Source: Pseudomonas putida NBRC 14164 (GTDB taxonomy: Bacteria > Pseudomonadota > Gammaproteobacteria > Pseudomonadales > Pseudomonadaceae). Taken from it: DNA of 64,000 nucleotides. Location of the stretch: NCBI RefSeq assembly GCF_000412675.1, contig NC_021505.1, forward strand, positions 5,636,501-5,700,500, read 5' to 3'. This document shows positions 54,895-63,683 of the stretch, one piece after another. Made by a program: the position numbers and the translations under genes. Position 1 is the first letter of the stretch. The number at the start of each line of letters is the position of its first letter. Under the pieces are notes generated by a model. The model saw only the letters and a list, made by a program, of their open reading frames with translations. It had not been told where the DNA came from and did no database searches.

Positions 54895-56058
54895 TCAGGC
54901 CTTGGCCCGCTCTTCCAGGATTGCCACCGCTGGCAGGACCTTGCCCTCGACGAACTCGAGGAAAGCACCACCACCGGTAGAAATGTAGGAGATTTGCTCG
55001 CTGACGCCATATTTGTCGATGGCTGCCAGGGTGTCACCGCCACCGGCGATGGAGAACGCTGCGCTCTCGGCAATGGCTTTTGCCAGCACCTTGGTGCCGT
55101 TGCCGAACTGGTCGAACTCGAACACGCCGACCGGGCCGTTCCACAGGATAGTCTTCGACGACTTCAGCAGCTCGGCGAAGTTGGCTGCAGTTTGCGGGCC
55201 GATATCCAGGATCATATCGTCGGCAGCAACATCGGCAATGGCCTTGACGGTAGCTTCGGCGCTCTCGGCAAACTCCTTGGCAACCACCACGTCGACGGGC
55301 AGCGGCACGCTGACCTTGGCAGCGATGGCCTTGGCGGTGTCAACCAGGTCAGGCTCGTACAGGGACTTGCCAACCGGGTGACCAGCAGCGGCCAGGAAGG
55401 TGTTGGCAATGCCGCCACCAACGATCAGTTGGTCGCAGACCGAGCTCAGGCTGTTCAGTACGTCCAGCTTGGTCGATACCTTGGAACCGGCAACGATGGC
55501 TGCCATTGGCTTGGCCGGGGCCTTCAGGGCCTTGCCCAGAGCGTCCAGTTCAGCAGCCAGCAGCGGGCCTGCAGCAGCGACTTTGGCAAACTTGGCTACA
55601 CCGTGAGTGGAACCTTCGGCGCGGTGGGCGGTGCCGAAGGCGTCCATGACGAACACGTCACACAGGGCAGCGTACTTCTGCGCCAGCTCGTCGGCGTTCT
55701 TTTTCTCGCCCTTGTTGAAGCGCACGTTCTCGAACAGCACCAGCTCGCCGGCCTGTACCGCGACACCGTCCAGGTAGTCGGCAACCAGTGGCACGTCACG
55801 GCCAAGGGCCTTGCTCAGGTAGTCGGCAACCGGCTTGAGGCTGTTCTCGGCAGAGAATTCGCCTTCGGTCGGGCGGCCCAGGTGCGAGCAGACCATTACC
55901 GCCGCGCCCTTCTCCAGGGCCAGCTTGATGGTCGGCAGCGCTGCCAGGATACGCGCGTCGCTGGTTACCACACCGTCCTTCACAGGCACGTTGAGGTCTT
56001 CGCGGATCAGTACGCGCTTACCTTGCAGGTCGAGGTCGGTCATCTTCAACACGGTCAT
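54895..56058 (-). CDS. pgk: Phosphoglycerate kinase
   Basis: A 387-residue enzyme converting 1,3-bisphosphoglycerate and ADP to 3-phosphoglycerate and ATP. The signature RVLIREDLNVPVKDG is at the N-terminus, with VMVCSHLGRPTEG, a nucleotide-binding GGGIANTFL, and a C-terminal STGGGAFLEFVEG. AAGGA precedes the ATG. The gene is 12 bp downstream of epd. Confidence 0.98.
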   Translation of the reverse strand: MTVLKMTDLDLQGKRVLIREDLNVPVKDGVVTSDARILAALPTIKLALEKGAAVMVCSHLGRPTEGEFSAENSLKPVADYLSKALGRDVPLVADYLDGVAVQAGELVLFENVRFNKGEKKNADELAQKYAALCDVFVMDAFGTAHRAEGSTHGVAKFAKVAAAGPLLAAELDALGKALKAPAKPMAAIVAGSKVSTKLDVLNSLSSVCDQLIVGGGIANTFLAAAGHPVGKSLYEPDLVDTAKAIAAKVSVPLPVDVVVAKEFAESAEATVKAIADVAADDMILDIGPQTAANFAELLKSSKTILWNGPVGVFEFDQFGNGTKVLAKAIAESAAFSIAGGGDTLAAIDKYGVSEQISYISTGGGAFLEFVEGKVLPAVAILEERAKA

Positions 56059-56070
56059 GAATGCAGTCCT

Positions 56071-57132
56071 TCAGGGCTGTTTGTTGCGGGTTGGGTGAAC
56101 GACGTGCAGAAAGTGTTCGGCAACGTCGAGCATACGGTTGGCAAAACCCCATTCGTTGTCGAACCAGGCCAGCAGGTTCACCAGGCGGGGGCCGGAAACG
56201 CGGGTCTGGCTGGCATCGACAATCGCCGAATGCGGGTCATGGTTGAAATCACAGCTGGCGTGCGGCAGCTCGGTGTAGGCCAGCAAGCCTTTCAGCGGGC
56301 CTTCCAGCGCGGCCTCGCGCAGCACCCGGTTGACCTCGGCCGCACTGGTGTCGCGGGCGGTCTGCAGGGTGATGTCCAGGCACGAGACGTTGACGGTCGG
56401 TACACGTACCGCTTTGGCCTGGATTCGCCCGGCAAGTTCCGGGAGCAGGCGTTCGATGCCACGTGCCAGACCAGTGGACACCGGGATCACCGACTGGAAG
56501 GCCGAACGCGTGCGGCGCAGGTCTTCGTGGTGGTAGGCGTCGATCACCGGCTGGTCGTTCATCGCCGAGTGGATGGTGGTGATCTGCACGTACTCGATGC
56601 CGAACGCCTGGTCCAGCACACGTAGCAGCGGCACGCCGCAGTTGGTGGTACACGAGGCATTGGACACCAGGCGTTCGCTGCCGGTCAGGCAGGCCTGATT
56701 GATACCGTAGACCACCGTGGAGTCAACGTCGGCCTCGCTGGCCATGGGCTGCGAGAACAGCACACGTGGCGCGCCGGCGTCGAGGAAACGCTGGCCATCG
56801 GCACGGGTGTTATAGGCACCCGAGCACTCCAGTACCAGGTCGATACCCAGCGAGGCCCAGTCGATGCCTTCGGGGGTGGCACTGCGCATTACCTTCACGC
56901 AGTCGCCATTGATATGCAGACAGTCGCCGTCGACTTTCACCTCGCCGGGGAAACGCCCGTGGGTGGAGTCGAAGCGTGTCAGGTATTCCAGGCTGGCCTG
57001 GTCGGCCAGGTCGTTCAGCGCGACGATCTCGAAACCGGCCTTCGCCCCCCGCTCGAACAGCGCGCGCAGGACACAGCGGCCGATGCGGCCATAACCGTTG
57101 AGTGCAACTTTGTAGGGACGCAGGTGGGACAT
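56071..57132 (-). CDS. epd: Erythrose-4-phosphate dehydrogenase
   Basis: A 353-residue GAPDH-like NAD enzyme that oxidises erythrose-4-phosphate towards pyridoxal 5'-phosphate synthesis. The Rossmann motif is NGYGRIGRCVLRAL, and the catalytic cysteine is in SNASCTTNCGVPLL. The family-specific replacement around the NAD site and the position beside tktA and pgk favour epd over gap. The ATG at 57132 (MSHLRPYK) matches the family N-terminus. Confidence 0.95.
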   Translation of the reverse strand: MSHLRPYKVALNGYGRIGRCVLRALFERGAKAGFEIVALNDLADQASLEYLTRFDSTHGRFPGEVKVDGDCLHINGDCVKVMRSATPEGIDWASLGIDLVLECSGAYNTRADGQRFLDAGAPRVLFSQPMASEADVDSTVVYGINQACLTGSERLVSNASCTTNCGVPLLRVLDQAFGIEYVQITTIHSAMNDQPVIDAYHHEDLRRTRSAFQSVIPVSTGLARGIERLLPELAGRIQAKAVRVPTVNVSCLDITLQTARDTSAAEVNRVLREAALEGPLKGLLAYTELPHASCDFNHDPHSAIVDASQTRVSGPRLVNLLAWFDNEWGFANRMLDVAEHFLHVVHPTRNKQP

Positions 57133-57161
57133 AGGCAGCTCTTGAACTCCGGCAGTTGAAC

Positions 57162-57271
57162 GGGGCCGCTGCGCGGCCCATTCGCGGCACAAGGCCGCTC
57201 CTACAGGGGACGGCGTATGCAATACCCTGTAGGAGCGGCCTTGTGCCGCGAACGAGGGCCAAAGGCCCTCG
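57162..57271. repeat. REP inverted pair
   Basis: Arms TTCGCGGCACAAGGCCGCTCCTACAGGG and the mirrored CCCTGTAGGAGCGGCCTTGTGCCGCGAA, flanked by GGGGCCGC and GAGGGCC stems. It separates the end of tktA from the start of epd. Confidence 0.9.
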
Positions 57272-57282
57272 CCTTCCTTGTA

Positions 57283-59280
57283 TCAGTCTTCCAGCAGCTC
57301 TTCGGCAGTACCCAGGATGTTCTCCAGGGTGAAACCGAATTCTTCGAACAGTGCAGAGGCCGGGGCCGACTCACCGTAGGTGGTCATGCCAATGATGCGA
57401 CCTTCCAGGCCGACGTACTTGTACCAGAAGTCGGCATGGGCGGCTTCGATGGCGATGCGCGCACCCACTTCCAACGGCAGCACGGACTGCTTGTAGGCAG
57501 CGTCCTGGGCGTCGAACACGCTAGTGCTTGGCATCGACACGACGCGCACCTTGCGGCCTTGCTCGGTCAGTTTGTCGAACGCCTGAACGGCAAGGCCCAC
57601 TTCGGAGCCGGTAGCGATCAGGATCAGCTCAGGCTCGCCAGCACAGTCTTTCAGCACGTAACCGCCACGGGCGATGTCAGCGATCTGCTGGGCGTCGCGG
57701 TCCTGGTGCTGCAGGTTCTGACGCGAGAAGATCAGCGCCGAAGGGCCATCCTTGCGCTCCAGGGCATGCTTCCAGGAAACCGCCGACTCAACGGCGTCAG
57801 CTGGGCGCCAGGTGTCCAGGTTCGGCGTGCTGCGCAGGCTGGCCAGCTGCTCGATCGGCTGGTGAGTCGGGCCGTCTTCGCCCAGGCCGATGGAGTCGTG
57901 GGTGTAGACGTGGATCACACGCTGCTTCATCAGGGCAGACATGCGCACGGCGTTGCGGGCGTATTCCATGAACATCAGGAAGGTCGCACCGTAAGGCACC
58001 AGGCCACCGTGCAGGGCAACGCCGTTCATGATGGCGGTCATGCCGAACTCGCGCACGCCGTAGTACATGTAGTTGCCATTGGCATCTTCATGGCTGACGC
58101 CCTTGCAACCTTTCCACAGGGTCAGGTTGGAGCCGGCCAGGTCGGCCGAGCCGCCCAGCAGTTCCGGCAGCAGCGGGCCGAAGGCGTTCAGGGTGTTCTG
58201 GCTGGCCTTGCGGCTGGCAATGGTCTCGCCCTTGGCCGCGACTTCAGCAATATAGGCAGCGGCTTTTTCCGCGAAGTCGGCTGGCAGCTCACCGCTCAGG
58301 CGGCGCTTGAGTTCGCCTGCCAGCTCAGGGAAGGCAGCGGCGTAGGCGTCGAAGCGCTTGTTCCACTCGGCTTCGACCTTGGCGCCAGCGTCCTTGGCAT
58401 CCCACTCGGCATAGATGTCGGCAGGGACTTCGAACGGACCGTGGTTCCAGTTCAGTTCCTTGCGCGCCAGGGCGATTTCGTCGTTGCCCAGCGGAGCACC
58501 GTGGCAGTCTTCCTTGCCCTGCTTGTTCGGCGAACCGAAACCGATGATGGTCTTGCAGCAGATCAGGGTCGGGCGATCGCTCTTGCGGGCGGTGTCGATG
58601 GCGGTACGGATCTCGTCGGCGTCGTGGCCATTGACGTTGCGGATCACCAGCCAGTTGTAGGACTCGAAACGCTTCGGCGTGTCGTCGGTGAACCAGCCTT
58701 CCACTTCACCGTCGATGGAGATGCCGTTGTCGTCATAGAAGGCAACCAGCTTGTTCAGGCCCAGGGTGCCGGCCAGCGAGGCGACTTCGTGGGAGATGCC
58801 TTCCATCATGCAGCCGTCGCCCAGGAACACGTAGGTGTTGTGGTCGACGACGTTGTGGCCTTCACGGTTGAACTGGGCGCCCAGTACCTTCTCGGCCAGG
58901 GCGAAGCCCACGGCATTGGCCAGGCCTTGGCCCAGCGGGCCGGTGGTGGTCTCCACACCCGGGGTGTAGCCGAACTCCGGGTGGCCCGGGGTACGACTGT
59001 GCAGCTGGCGGAACGATTTGAGGTCATCGATGGTGACGTCGTAGCCGGTCAGGTGCAGCAGCGAGTAGATCAGCATCGAGCCGTGGCCGTTGGACAGCAC
59101 GAAGCGGTCACGGTCGGCGAAACTCGGGTTGCTCGGGTTGTGCTTCAGATAGTCGCGCCAAAGCACTTCGGCGATATCCGCCATGCCCATGGGGGCACCT
59201 GGATGGCCGCTGTTGGCCTTTTGCACGGCATCCATGCTGAGTGCACGAATGGCGTTGGCACGTTCACGACGGCTGGGCAT
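57283..59280 (-). CDS. tktA: Transketolase
   Basis: A 665-residue thiamine-diphosphate enzyme of the pentose phosphate pathway. The ThDP motif GDG-x~26-N is seen as FLGDGCMMEGISHE and YDDNGISIDG. Substrate histidines appear in KANSGHPGAP near the start and HDSIGLGEDGPTHQPIEQ in the pyrimidine domain. AGGAG precedes the ATG at 59280 (MPSRRERAN). It needs the cofactor whose synthesis is served by thiC in this window. Confidence 0.98.
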   Translation of the reverse strand: MPSRRERANAIRALSMDAVQKANSGHPGAPMGMADIAEVLWRDYLKHNPSNPSFADRDRFVLSNGHGSMLIYSLLHLTGYDVTIDDLKSFRQLHSRTPGHPEFGYTPGVETTTGPLGQGLANAVGFALAEKVLGAQFNREGHNVVDHNTYVFLGDGCMMEGISHEVASLAGTLGLNKLVAFYDDNGISIDGEVEGWFTDDTPKRFESYNWLVIRNVNGHDADEIRTAIDTARKSDRPTLICCKTIIGFGSPNKQGKEDCHGAPLGNDEIALARKELNWNHGPFEVPADIYAEWDAKDAGAKVEAEWNKRFDAYAAAFPELAGELKRRLSGELPADFAEKAAAYIAEVAAKGETIASRKASQNTLNAFGPLLPELLGGSADLAGSNLTLWKGCKGVSHEDANGNYMYYGVREFGMTAIMNGVALHGGLVPYGATFLMFMEYARNAVRMSALMKQRVIHVYTHDSIGLGEDGPTHQPIEQLASLRSTPNLDTWRPADAVESAVSWKHALERKDGPSALIFSRQNLQHQDRDAQQIADIARGGYVLKDCAGEPELILIATGSEVGLAVQAFDKLTEQGRKVRVVSMPSTSVFDAQDAAYKQSVLPLEVGARIAIEAAHADFWYKYVGLEGRIIGMTTYGESAPASALFEEFGFTLENILGTAEELLED

Positions 59281-59442
59281 CGCTGATCTCCTGGGGGCTT
59301 GAATAGGTAGTGTTACGAAAAAGGCGGCCATTTTCGCCCACTGGGGGGGCTTGGGGCAATGACGTATGGTCGCAGTCGGGGGATTTTCCTGTGATTGGCA
59401 TTCAATTCGGGGCAAAACCGGGTTAACCGTCCCGCCCATCAC

Positions 59443-59468
59443 CCAATATCAAAACTTTTTGATATTGG
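59443..59468. promoter_or_regulatory. Perfect 26-bp palindrome, candidate SahR operator
   Basis: Arms CCAATATCAAAA and TTTTGATATTGG are exact inverted copies with a CT centre. The site lies 39 bp before the ArsR-methyltransferase start and 163 bp from the divergent tktA start. A core of ATATCAAA...TTTGATAT is what I recall for SahR sites in Proteobacteria. It stands out in this high-GC sequence. Confidence 0.75.
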
Positions 59469-59507
59469 CCTTGCTAGGGCATCGATGCCTGTCTAGACTG
59501 CCGCCCC

Positions 59508-60500
59508 ATGAACCTCCGTGCGCAATCGATACCCGAGCAACGCGAAGCATTGGCCGCCCTGTGCAAAGCCAGTGGCGATGCGCTGCGCCTGAATGTTTTG
59601 CGCGCACTGGCCAACGATTCGTTCGGCGTGCTGGAGCTGGCGCAGATCTTCGACATCGGCCAGTCGGGCATGAGCCACCACCTGAAGGTGCTGGCCCAGG
59701 CCGAGCTGGTGGCAACCCGCCGCGAAGGTAACGCCATCTTCTATCGCCGTGCCCTGCCCGACGGCCTGCGCCTGGGCGGTCGGCTGCATGCGGCGCTGCT
59801 CGATGAAGTCGACGACCTGGTCCTGCCGCCCGATGTGCAGGCGCGGATCGCCCAGGTGCAGCAGCGCCGTGCGGCCACCAGCCAGGACTTCTTCCTGCGC
59901 GTTGAAGAAAAGTTTCGCGCCCAGCAAGACCTGATCGCCGGCCTGCCGCAGTACCGCGAAAGCCTGCTTGCGCTACTCGACAAACTGCATTTCGACCCGG
60001 CGGCCAGCGCCCTGGAGGTCGGCCCCGGTGATGGCGGCTTCCTCCCCGACCTGGCCCGGCGCTTCGCCCAGGTGACCGCCCTGGACAACAGCCCGACCAT
60101 GCTCGAACTGGCGCGCCAGGTGTGCCAGCGCGAGGGGCTCGACAACGTGAACCTGCAGTTGGCCGATGCACTGGGTGCAACGGATGTGGCCGCCGACTGC
60201 GTTGTGCTGAACATGGTGCTGCACCATTTCAGCGACCCGGCCCTGGCCTTGCGCCAGTTGGCCAAACGGGTGAAGGCAGGCGGTAGTCTGCTGGTCACCG
60301 AATTGTGCAGCCATGACCAGGGGTGGGCGCGGGACGCCTGCGGCGACCTGTGGCTTGGCTTTGAACAGGACGACCTGGCCCGCTGGGCCAACGCTGCCGG
60401 GCTGGCCCATGGGGACAGCCTGTACGTAGGCTTGCGTAACGGTTTCCAGATCCAGGTCCGCCATTTCCAGCGGACGGCTGGCGACATACACCATCGGTAA
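59508..60500 (+). CDS. sahR: SahR-like ArsR regulator fused to a SAM methyltransferase domain
   Basis: A 330-residue protein with an N-terminal ArsR winged helix (residues ~12-90; LKASGDALRLNVLRAL-like start, DIGQSGMSHHLKVLAQAELV recognition region) and a C-terminal class I methyltransferase domain (~150-300; ALEVGPGDGGFLPDLA, VTALDNSPTMLELA, VVLNMVLHHF). It lies 18 bp before metK, so they are one operon. In Proteobacteria, SahR regulates SAM-cycle genes in response to S-adenosylhomocysteine, and the methyltransferase-like domain could be the sensor. No Shine-Dalgarno precedes the ATG. Confidence 0.82.
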   Translation: MNLRAQSIPEQREALAALCKASGDALRLNVLRALANDSFGVLELAQIFDIGQSGMSHHLKVLAQAELVATRREGNAIFYRRALPDGLRLGGRLHAALLDEVDDLVLPPDVQARIAQVQQRRAATSQDFFLRVEEKFRAQQDLIAGLPQYRESLLALLDKLHFDPAASALEVGPGDGGFLPDLARRFAQVTALDNSPTMLELARQVCQREGLDNVNLQLADALGATDVAADCVVLNMVLHHFSDPALALRQLAKRVKAGGSLLVTELCSHDQGWARDACGDLWLGFEQDDLARWANAAGLAHGDSLYVGLRNGFQIQVRHFQRTAGDIHHR

Positions 60501-60518
60501 ATTTCAGGAACCTTCGAG

Positions 60519-61709
60519 ATGAGCGAATACTCCCTTTTCACCTCCGAGTCCGTGTCCGAAGGGCATCCGGACAAGATCGCCGACCAGATTTCGGACGCCG
60601 TCCTTGATGCCATCATCGCTCAGGACAAATACGCCCGCGTAGCGTGCGAAACCCTGGTCAAGACCGGTGTCGCCATCATCGCCGGCGAAGTCACCACTTC
60701 GGCCTGGGTCGATCTTGAAGACCTGGTGCGCAAGGTCATCATCGACATCGGCTACAACAGCTCGGACGTCGGTTTCGACGGCGCCACCTGCGCCGTGATG
60801 AACATCATCGGCAAGCAGTCGGTGGACATCGCCCAGGGCGTGGACCGCTCCAAGCCGGAAGACCAGGGCGCCGGTGACCAGGGCCTGATGTTCGGCTATG
60901 CCAGCAACGAAACCGAAGTGCTGATGCCGGCACCGATCTGCTTCTCGCACCGTCTGGTCGAGCGCCAGGCCGAAGCGCGCAAGTCCGGCCTGCTGCCGTG
61001 GCTGCGCCCGGATGCCAAGTCGCAGGTCACCTGCCGCTACGAAAACGGCAAGGTAGTCGGTATCGACGCCGTGGTGCTGTCGACCCAGCACAACCCGGAA
61101 GTGTCGCAGAAAGACCTGCAAGAAGCCGTGATGGAGCTGATCGTCAAGCACACCCTGCCTGCCGAGCTGCTGCACAAGGGCACCCAGTACCACATCAACC
61201 CGACCGGCAACTTCATCATCGGTGGCCCGGTGGGTGACTGTGGCCTGACCGGCCGCAAGATCATCGTCGACTCCTACGGCGGCATGGCCCGCCACGGTGG
61301 TGGCGCGTTCTCCGGCAAGGACCCGTCCAAGGTCGACCGTTCCGCTGCCTACGCCGGCCGCTACGTAGCCAAGAACATCGTTGCCGCCGGCCTGGCCGAG
61401 CGCTGCGAGATCCAGGTGTCGTACGCCATTGGCGTGGCGCAGCCGACCTCCATCTCGATCAACACCTTCGGCACCGGCAAGGTCTCCGACGACAAGATCA
61501 TCCAGCTGGTGCGTGAGTGCTTCGACCTGCGTCCGTACGCCATCACCACCATGCTCGACCTGCTGCACCCGATGTACCAGGAAACCGCTGCCTACGGCCA
61601 CTTCGGCCGTACCCCGCAGCAGAAGACTGTCGGCGACGACACCTTCACCACCTTCACCTGGGAGCGCACCGACCGCGCCCAGTCGCTGCGTGACGCTGCC
61701 GGCCTGTAA
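60519..61709 (+). CDS. metK: S-adenosylmethionine synthetase
   Basis: A 396-residue cytoplasmic enzyme making SAM from methionine and ATP. Signature segments are SVSEGHPDKIADQISDAVLD near the start, GAGDQGLMFGYA, and GGGAFSGKDPSKVDRS. AGGAA precedes the ATG. It is downstream of and probably co-transcribed with the SahR-like regulator, and ends in a clear intrinsic terminator. Confidence 0.98.
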   Translation: MSEYSLFTSESVSEGHPDKIADQISDAVLDAIIAQDKYARVACETLVKTGVAIIAGEVTTSAWVDLEDLVRKVIIDIGYNSSDVGFDGATCAVMNIIGKQSVDIAQGVDRSKPEDQGAGDQGLMFGYASNETEVLMPAPICFSHRLVERQAEARKSGLLPWLRPDAKSQVTCRYENGKVVGIDAVVLSTQHNPEVSQKDLQEAVMELIVKHTLPAELLHKGTQYHINPTGNFIIGGPVGDCGLTGRKIIVDSYGGMARHGGGAFSGKDPSKVDRSAAYAGRYVAKNIVAAGLAERCEIQVSYAIGVAQPTSISINTFGTGKVSDDKIIQLVRECFDLRPYAITTMLDLLHPMYQETAAYGHFGRTPQQKTVGDDTFTTFTWERTDRAQSLRDAAGL

Positions 61710-61730
61710 GTTTCCTGCAGCGCCAGACGA

Positions 61731-61765
61731 AAGCCCCTGCCGAGCGATTGGCAGGGGCTTTTTTG
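61731..61765 (+). terminator. Rho-independent terminator of metK
   Basis: AAGCCCCTGCC-gagcgatt-GGCAGGGGCTTTTTT: a 9-bp GC stem and a six-T run, 21 bp after the metK stop. Confidence 0.95.
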
Positions 61766-61853
61766 TGACATATCGGCTGACAATCGCGCGGCGGCAAGCG
61801 CCTGCAAACCTGCCTAGGCTGGAGGACTCACCCGCCATGCAAGGATGCTGGCC

Positions 61854-63551
61854 ATGCCTTACCTGCTGCTTGTCCTGCTGTTTGCGCTACACACCCCACT
61901 GGCCAGCGCCACCTCATGCCCCGACTGGACCCCGCAACAGGCCGAGGCGGAAGTTGCGCAACTGCGCGCCACGCTTGCCCGATGGGACGAGCACTACCAT
62001 CGCCAGGGTGCTGCCCTGGTCGCCGATGAACTGTACGACCAAAGCCGCGAGCGGCTGAATCACCTGCAGCAGTGCTTCGCGGTTGGCAGCAGCCCCTCCC
62101 CCTTGGCCAGCGCTCGCGGCGCGGTCCCCCACCCCGTGCCGCATACCGGCGTCGACAAGCTGGCAGACCGCCAGGCCGTGGCGCGATGGATGGCCGGCAA
62201 GACCGGTGTGTGGGTACAGCCCAAGGTCGACGGTGTTGCAGTTTCCCTCACTTACCAGCAGGGCCGATTGGTACAGCTGACCAGCCGGGGTGACGGTGTA
62301 CACGGCCATGACTGGAGCCGACACATTCCACAACTCGGCGCAATCACCCGAGAGTTGCCCATGCCGGTAGACCTGCACTTGCAAGGTGAGCTGTATCTGC
62401 GCCTGAACGAACACGTACAAGCCAAGGCAGGCAGTGCCAACGCCCGCGGCACCGTGGCCGGGCTGCTCGCACGCAAGCAACTGACCGCCGAGCAAGGGGA
62501 CACGATCGGCCTGTTTGTGTGGAGCTGGCCGCAGGGCCCCGGGCAACAGGCAGAACGCCTCGCACAGCTGGCACAACTGGGGTTCCCGGACAGCCTGCGT
62601 TACAGCATCGCCATCGACACGGCGGAGGACGCAGCACACTGGCGTGAGCACTGGTACCGCTCCCCCCTGCCCTTTGCCACCGACGGTGTGATCCTGCGCC
62701 AGGGCAGCCGGCCGCCCGCGCAGCGCTGGCAAGCCAAGGCGCCGTACTGGATCGCGGCCTGGAAATACCCCTATGTGCAAGCCTTGGCCGAGGTGCGCGA
62801 CGTGCGCTTTAGGGTTGGCCGCACCGGCAGGGTCACGCCCATTGTGCATATGCAGCCGGTAACCCTCGATGACCGGCGTATTTCCCAGGTAAGCCTTGGC
62901 TCGCTGGGGCGCTGGCAAGCCTTGGATATCCGCCCCGGCGACCAGGTGGCCATCAGCCTGGCCGGGCTGACCATTCCACGCCTGGACCACGTCGTGCACC
63001 GCGCTGTCGAGCGCCAGCCACTGGCCGTGCCTGCACCCGACCAGCATCATGCCCACAGCTGCTGGCAGGCCAGCGAAGGCTGTGAAGAGCAATTCATTGC
63101 CCGGCTTACCTGGCTTGGCGGAAAACAAGGCCTGGCCTTGCCGCGTACCGGGCCCGGCACATGGCGCCGGCTGGTCGAAGCGGGCCTGGTAACGTCGATG
63201 ACCGACTGGCTGCATCTCGATGCCGAGCGCCTGCAGCAGGTACCCGGCATTAGCAGCCTGACGGCGGCACAGCTGCTAAGCAGCTTCGACCAAGCGCGCT
63301 CACGCCCTTTCGATCAGTGGCTGCGCGGCATTGGCGCACCCGTCAGCAAGCATCTACGACTGACAGGCGACTGGGCAGAGCTGGCTTCACGCAGTACCGG
63401 GCAATGGCAAGCCGTGCCCGGCATCGGCGCAAAACGCTCGCGCCAACTTGTGGATTTCTTCGCGGCTCCTGAGGTGCAGGCCGTTGCTGCACGGTTGGCG
63501 AAAACCGGCATAGAGGGGTTCCCCGCGAGCCCACAGCGCATTGAGCAATGA
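61854..63551 (+). CDS. ligB: NAD-dependent DNA ligase LigB with secretion-like N-terminus
   Basis: A 565-residue NAD+-dependent ligase of the LigB type. The adenylated lysine is K124 in PKVDGVAVS. An OB-fold and helix-hairpin-helix region follows (QQVPGISSLTAAQLL, VPGIGAKRSRQLVDFF). The zinc finger is reduced to two cysteines (HSCWQASEGCEEQF), and there is no BRCT domain, as known for LigB. The first 20 residues (MPYLLLVLLFALHTPLASAT) look like a cleavable signal peptide. The ATG at 61854 is chosen since AAGG lies ~9 nt upstream; the ATG at 61845 is too close to it. Confidence 0.93.
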   Translation: MPYLLLVLLFALHTPLASATSCPDWTPQQAEAEVAQLRATLARWDEHYHRQGAALVADELYDQSRERLNHLQQCFAVGSSPSPLASARGAVPHPVPHTGVDKLADRQAVARWMAGKTGVWVQPKVDGVAVSLTYQQGRLVQLTSRGDGVHGHDWSRHIPQLGAITRELPMPVDLHLQGELYLRLNEHVQAKAGSANARGTVAGLLARKQLTAEQGDTIGLFVWSWPQGPGQQAERLAQLAQLGFPDSLRYSIAIDTAEDAAHWREHWYRSPLPFATDGVILRQGSRPPAQRWQAKAPYWIAAWKYPYVQALAEVRDVRFRVGRTGRVTPIVHMQPVTLDDRRISQVSLGSLGRWQALDIRPGDQVAISLAGLTIPRLDHVVHRAVERQPLAVPAPDQHHAHSCWQASEGCEEQFIARLTWLGGKQGLALPRTGPGTWRRLVEAGLVTSMTDWLHLDAERLQQVPGISSLTAAQLLSSFDQARSRPFDQWLRGIGAPVSKHLRLTGDWAELASRSTGQWQAVPGIGAKRSRQLVDFFAAPEVQAVAARLAKTGIEGFPASPQRIEQ

Positions 63552-63683
63552 TTTTTTACCATTTAGCTCGTAGGAAAAACCCGAGATTAAAGCCGAAAAC
63601 CTCACCAAGGGTTCCTAAATGGGCAAAACCAAGGCAGGATTTCCACCAACTTTTGCTGCCCCGCCCCGTTCAGGAGGCTTTTC

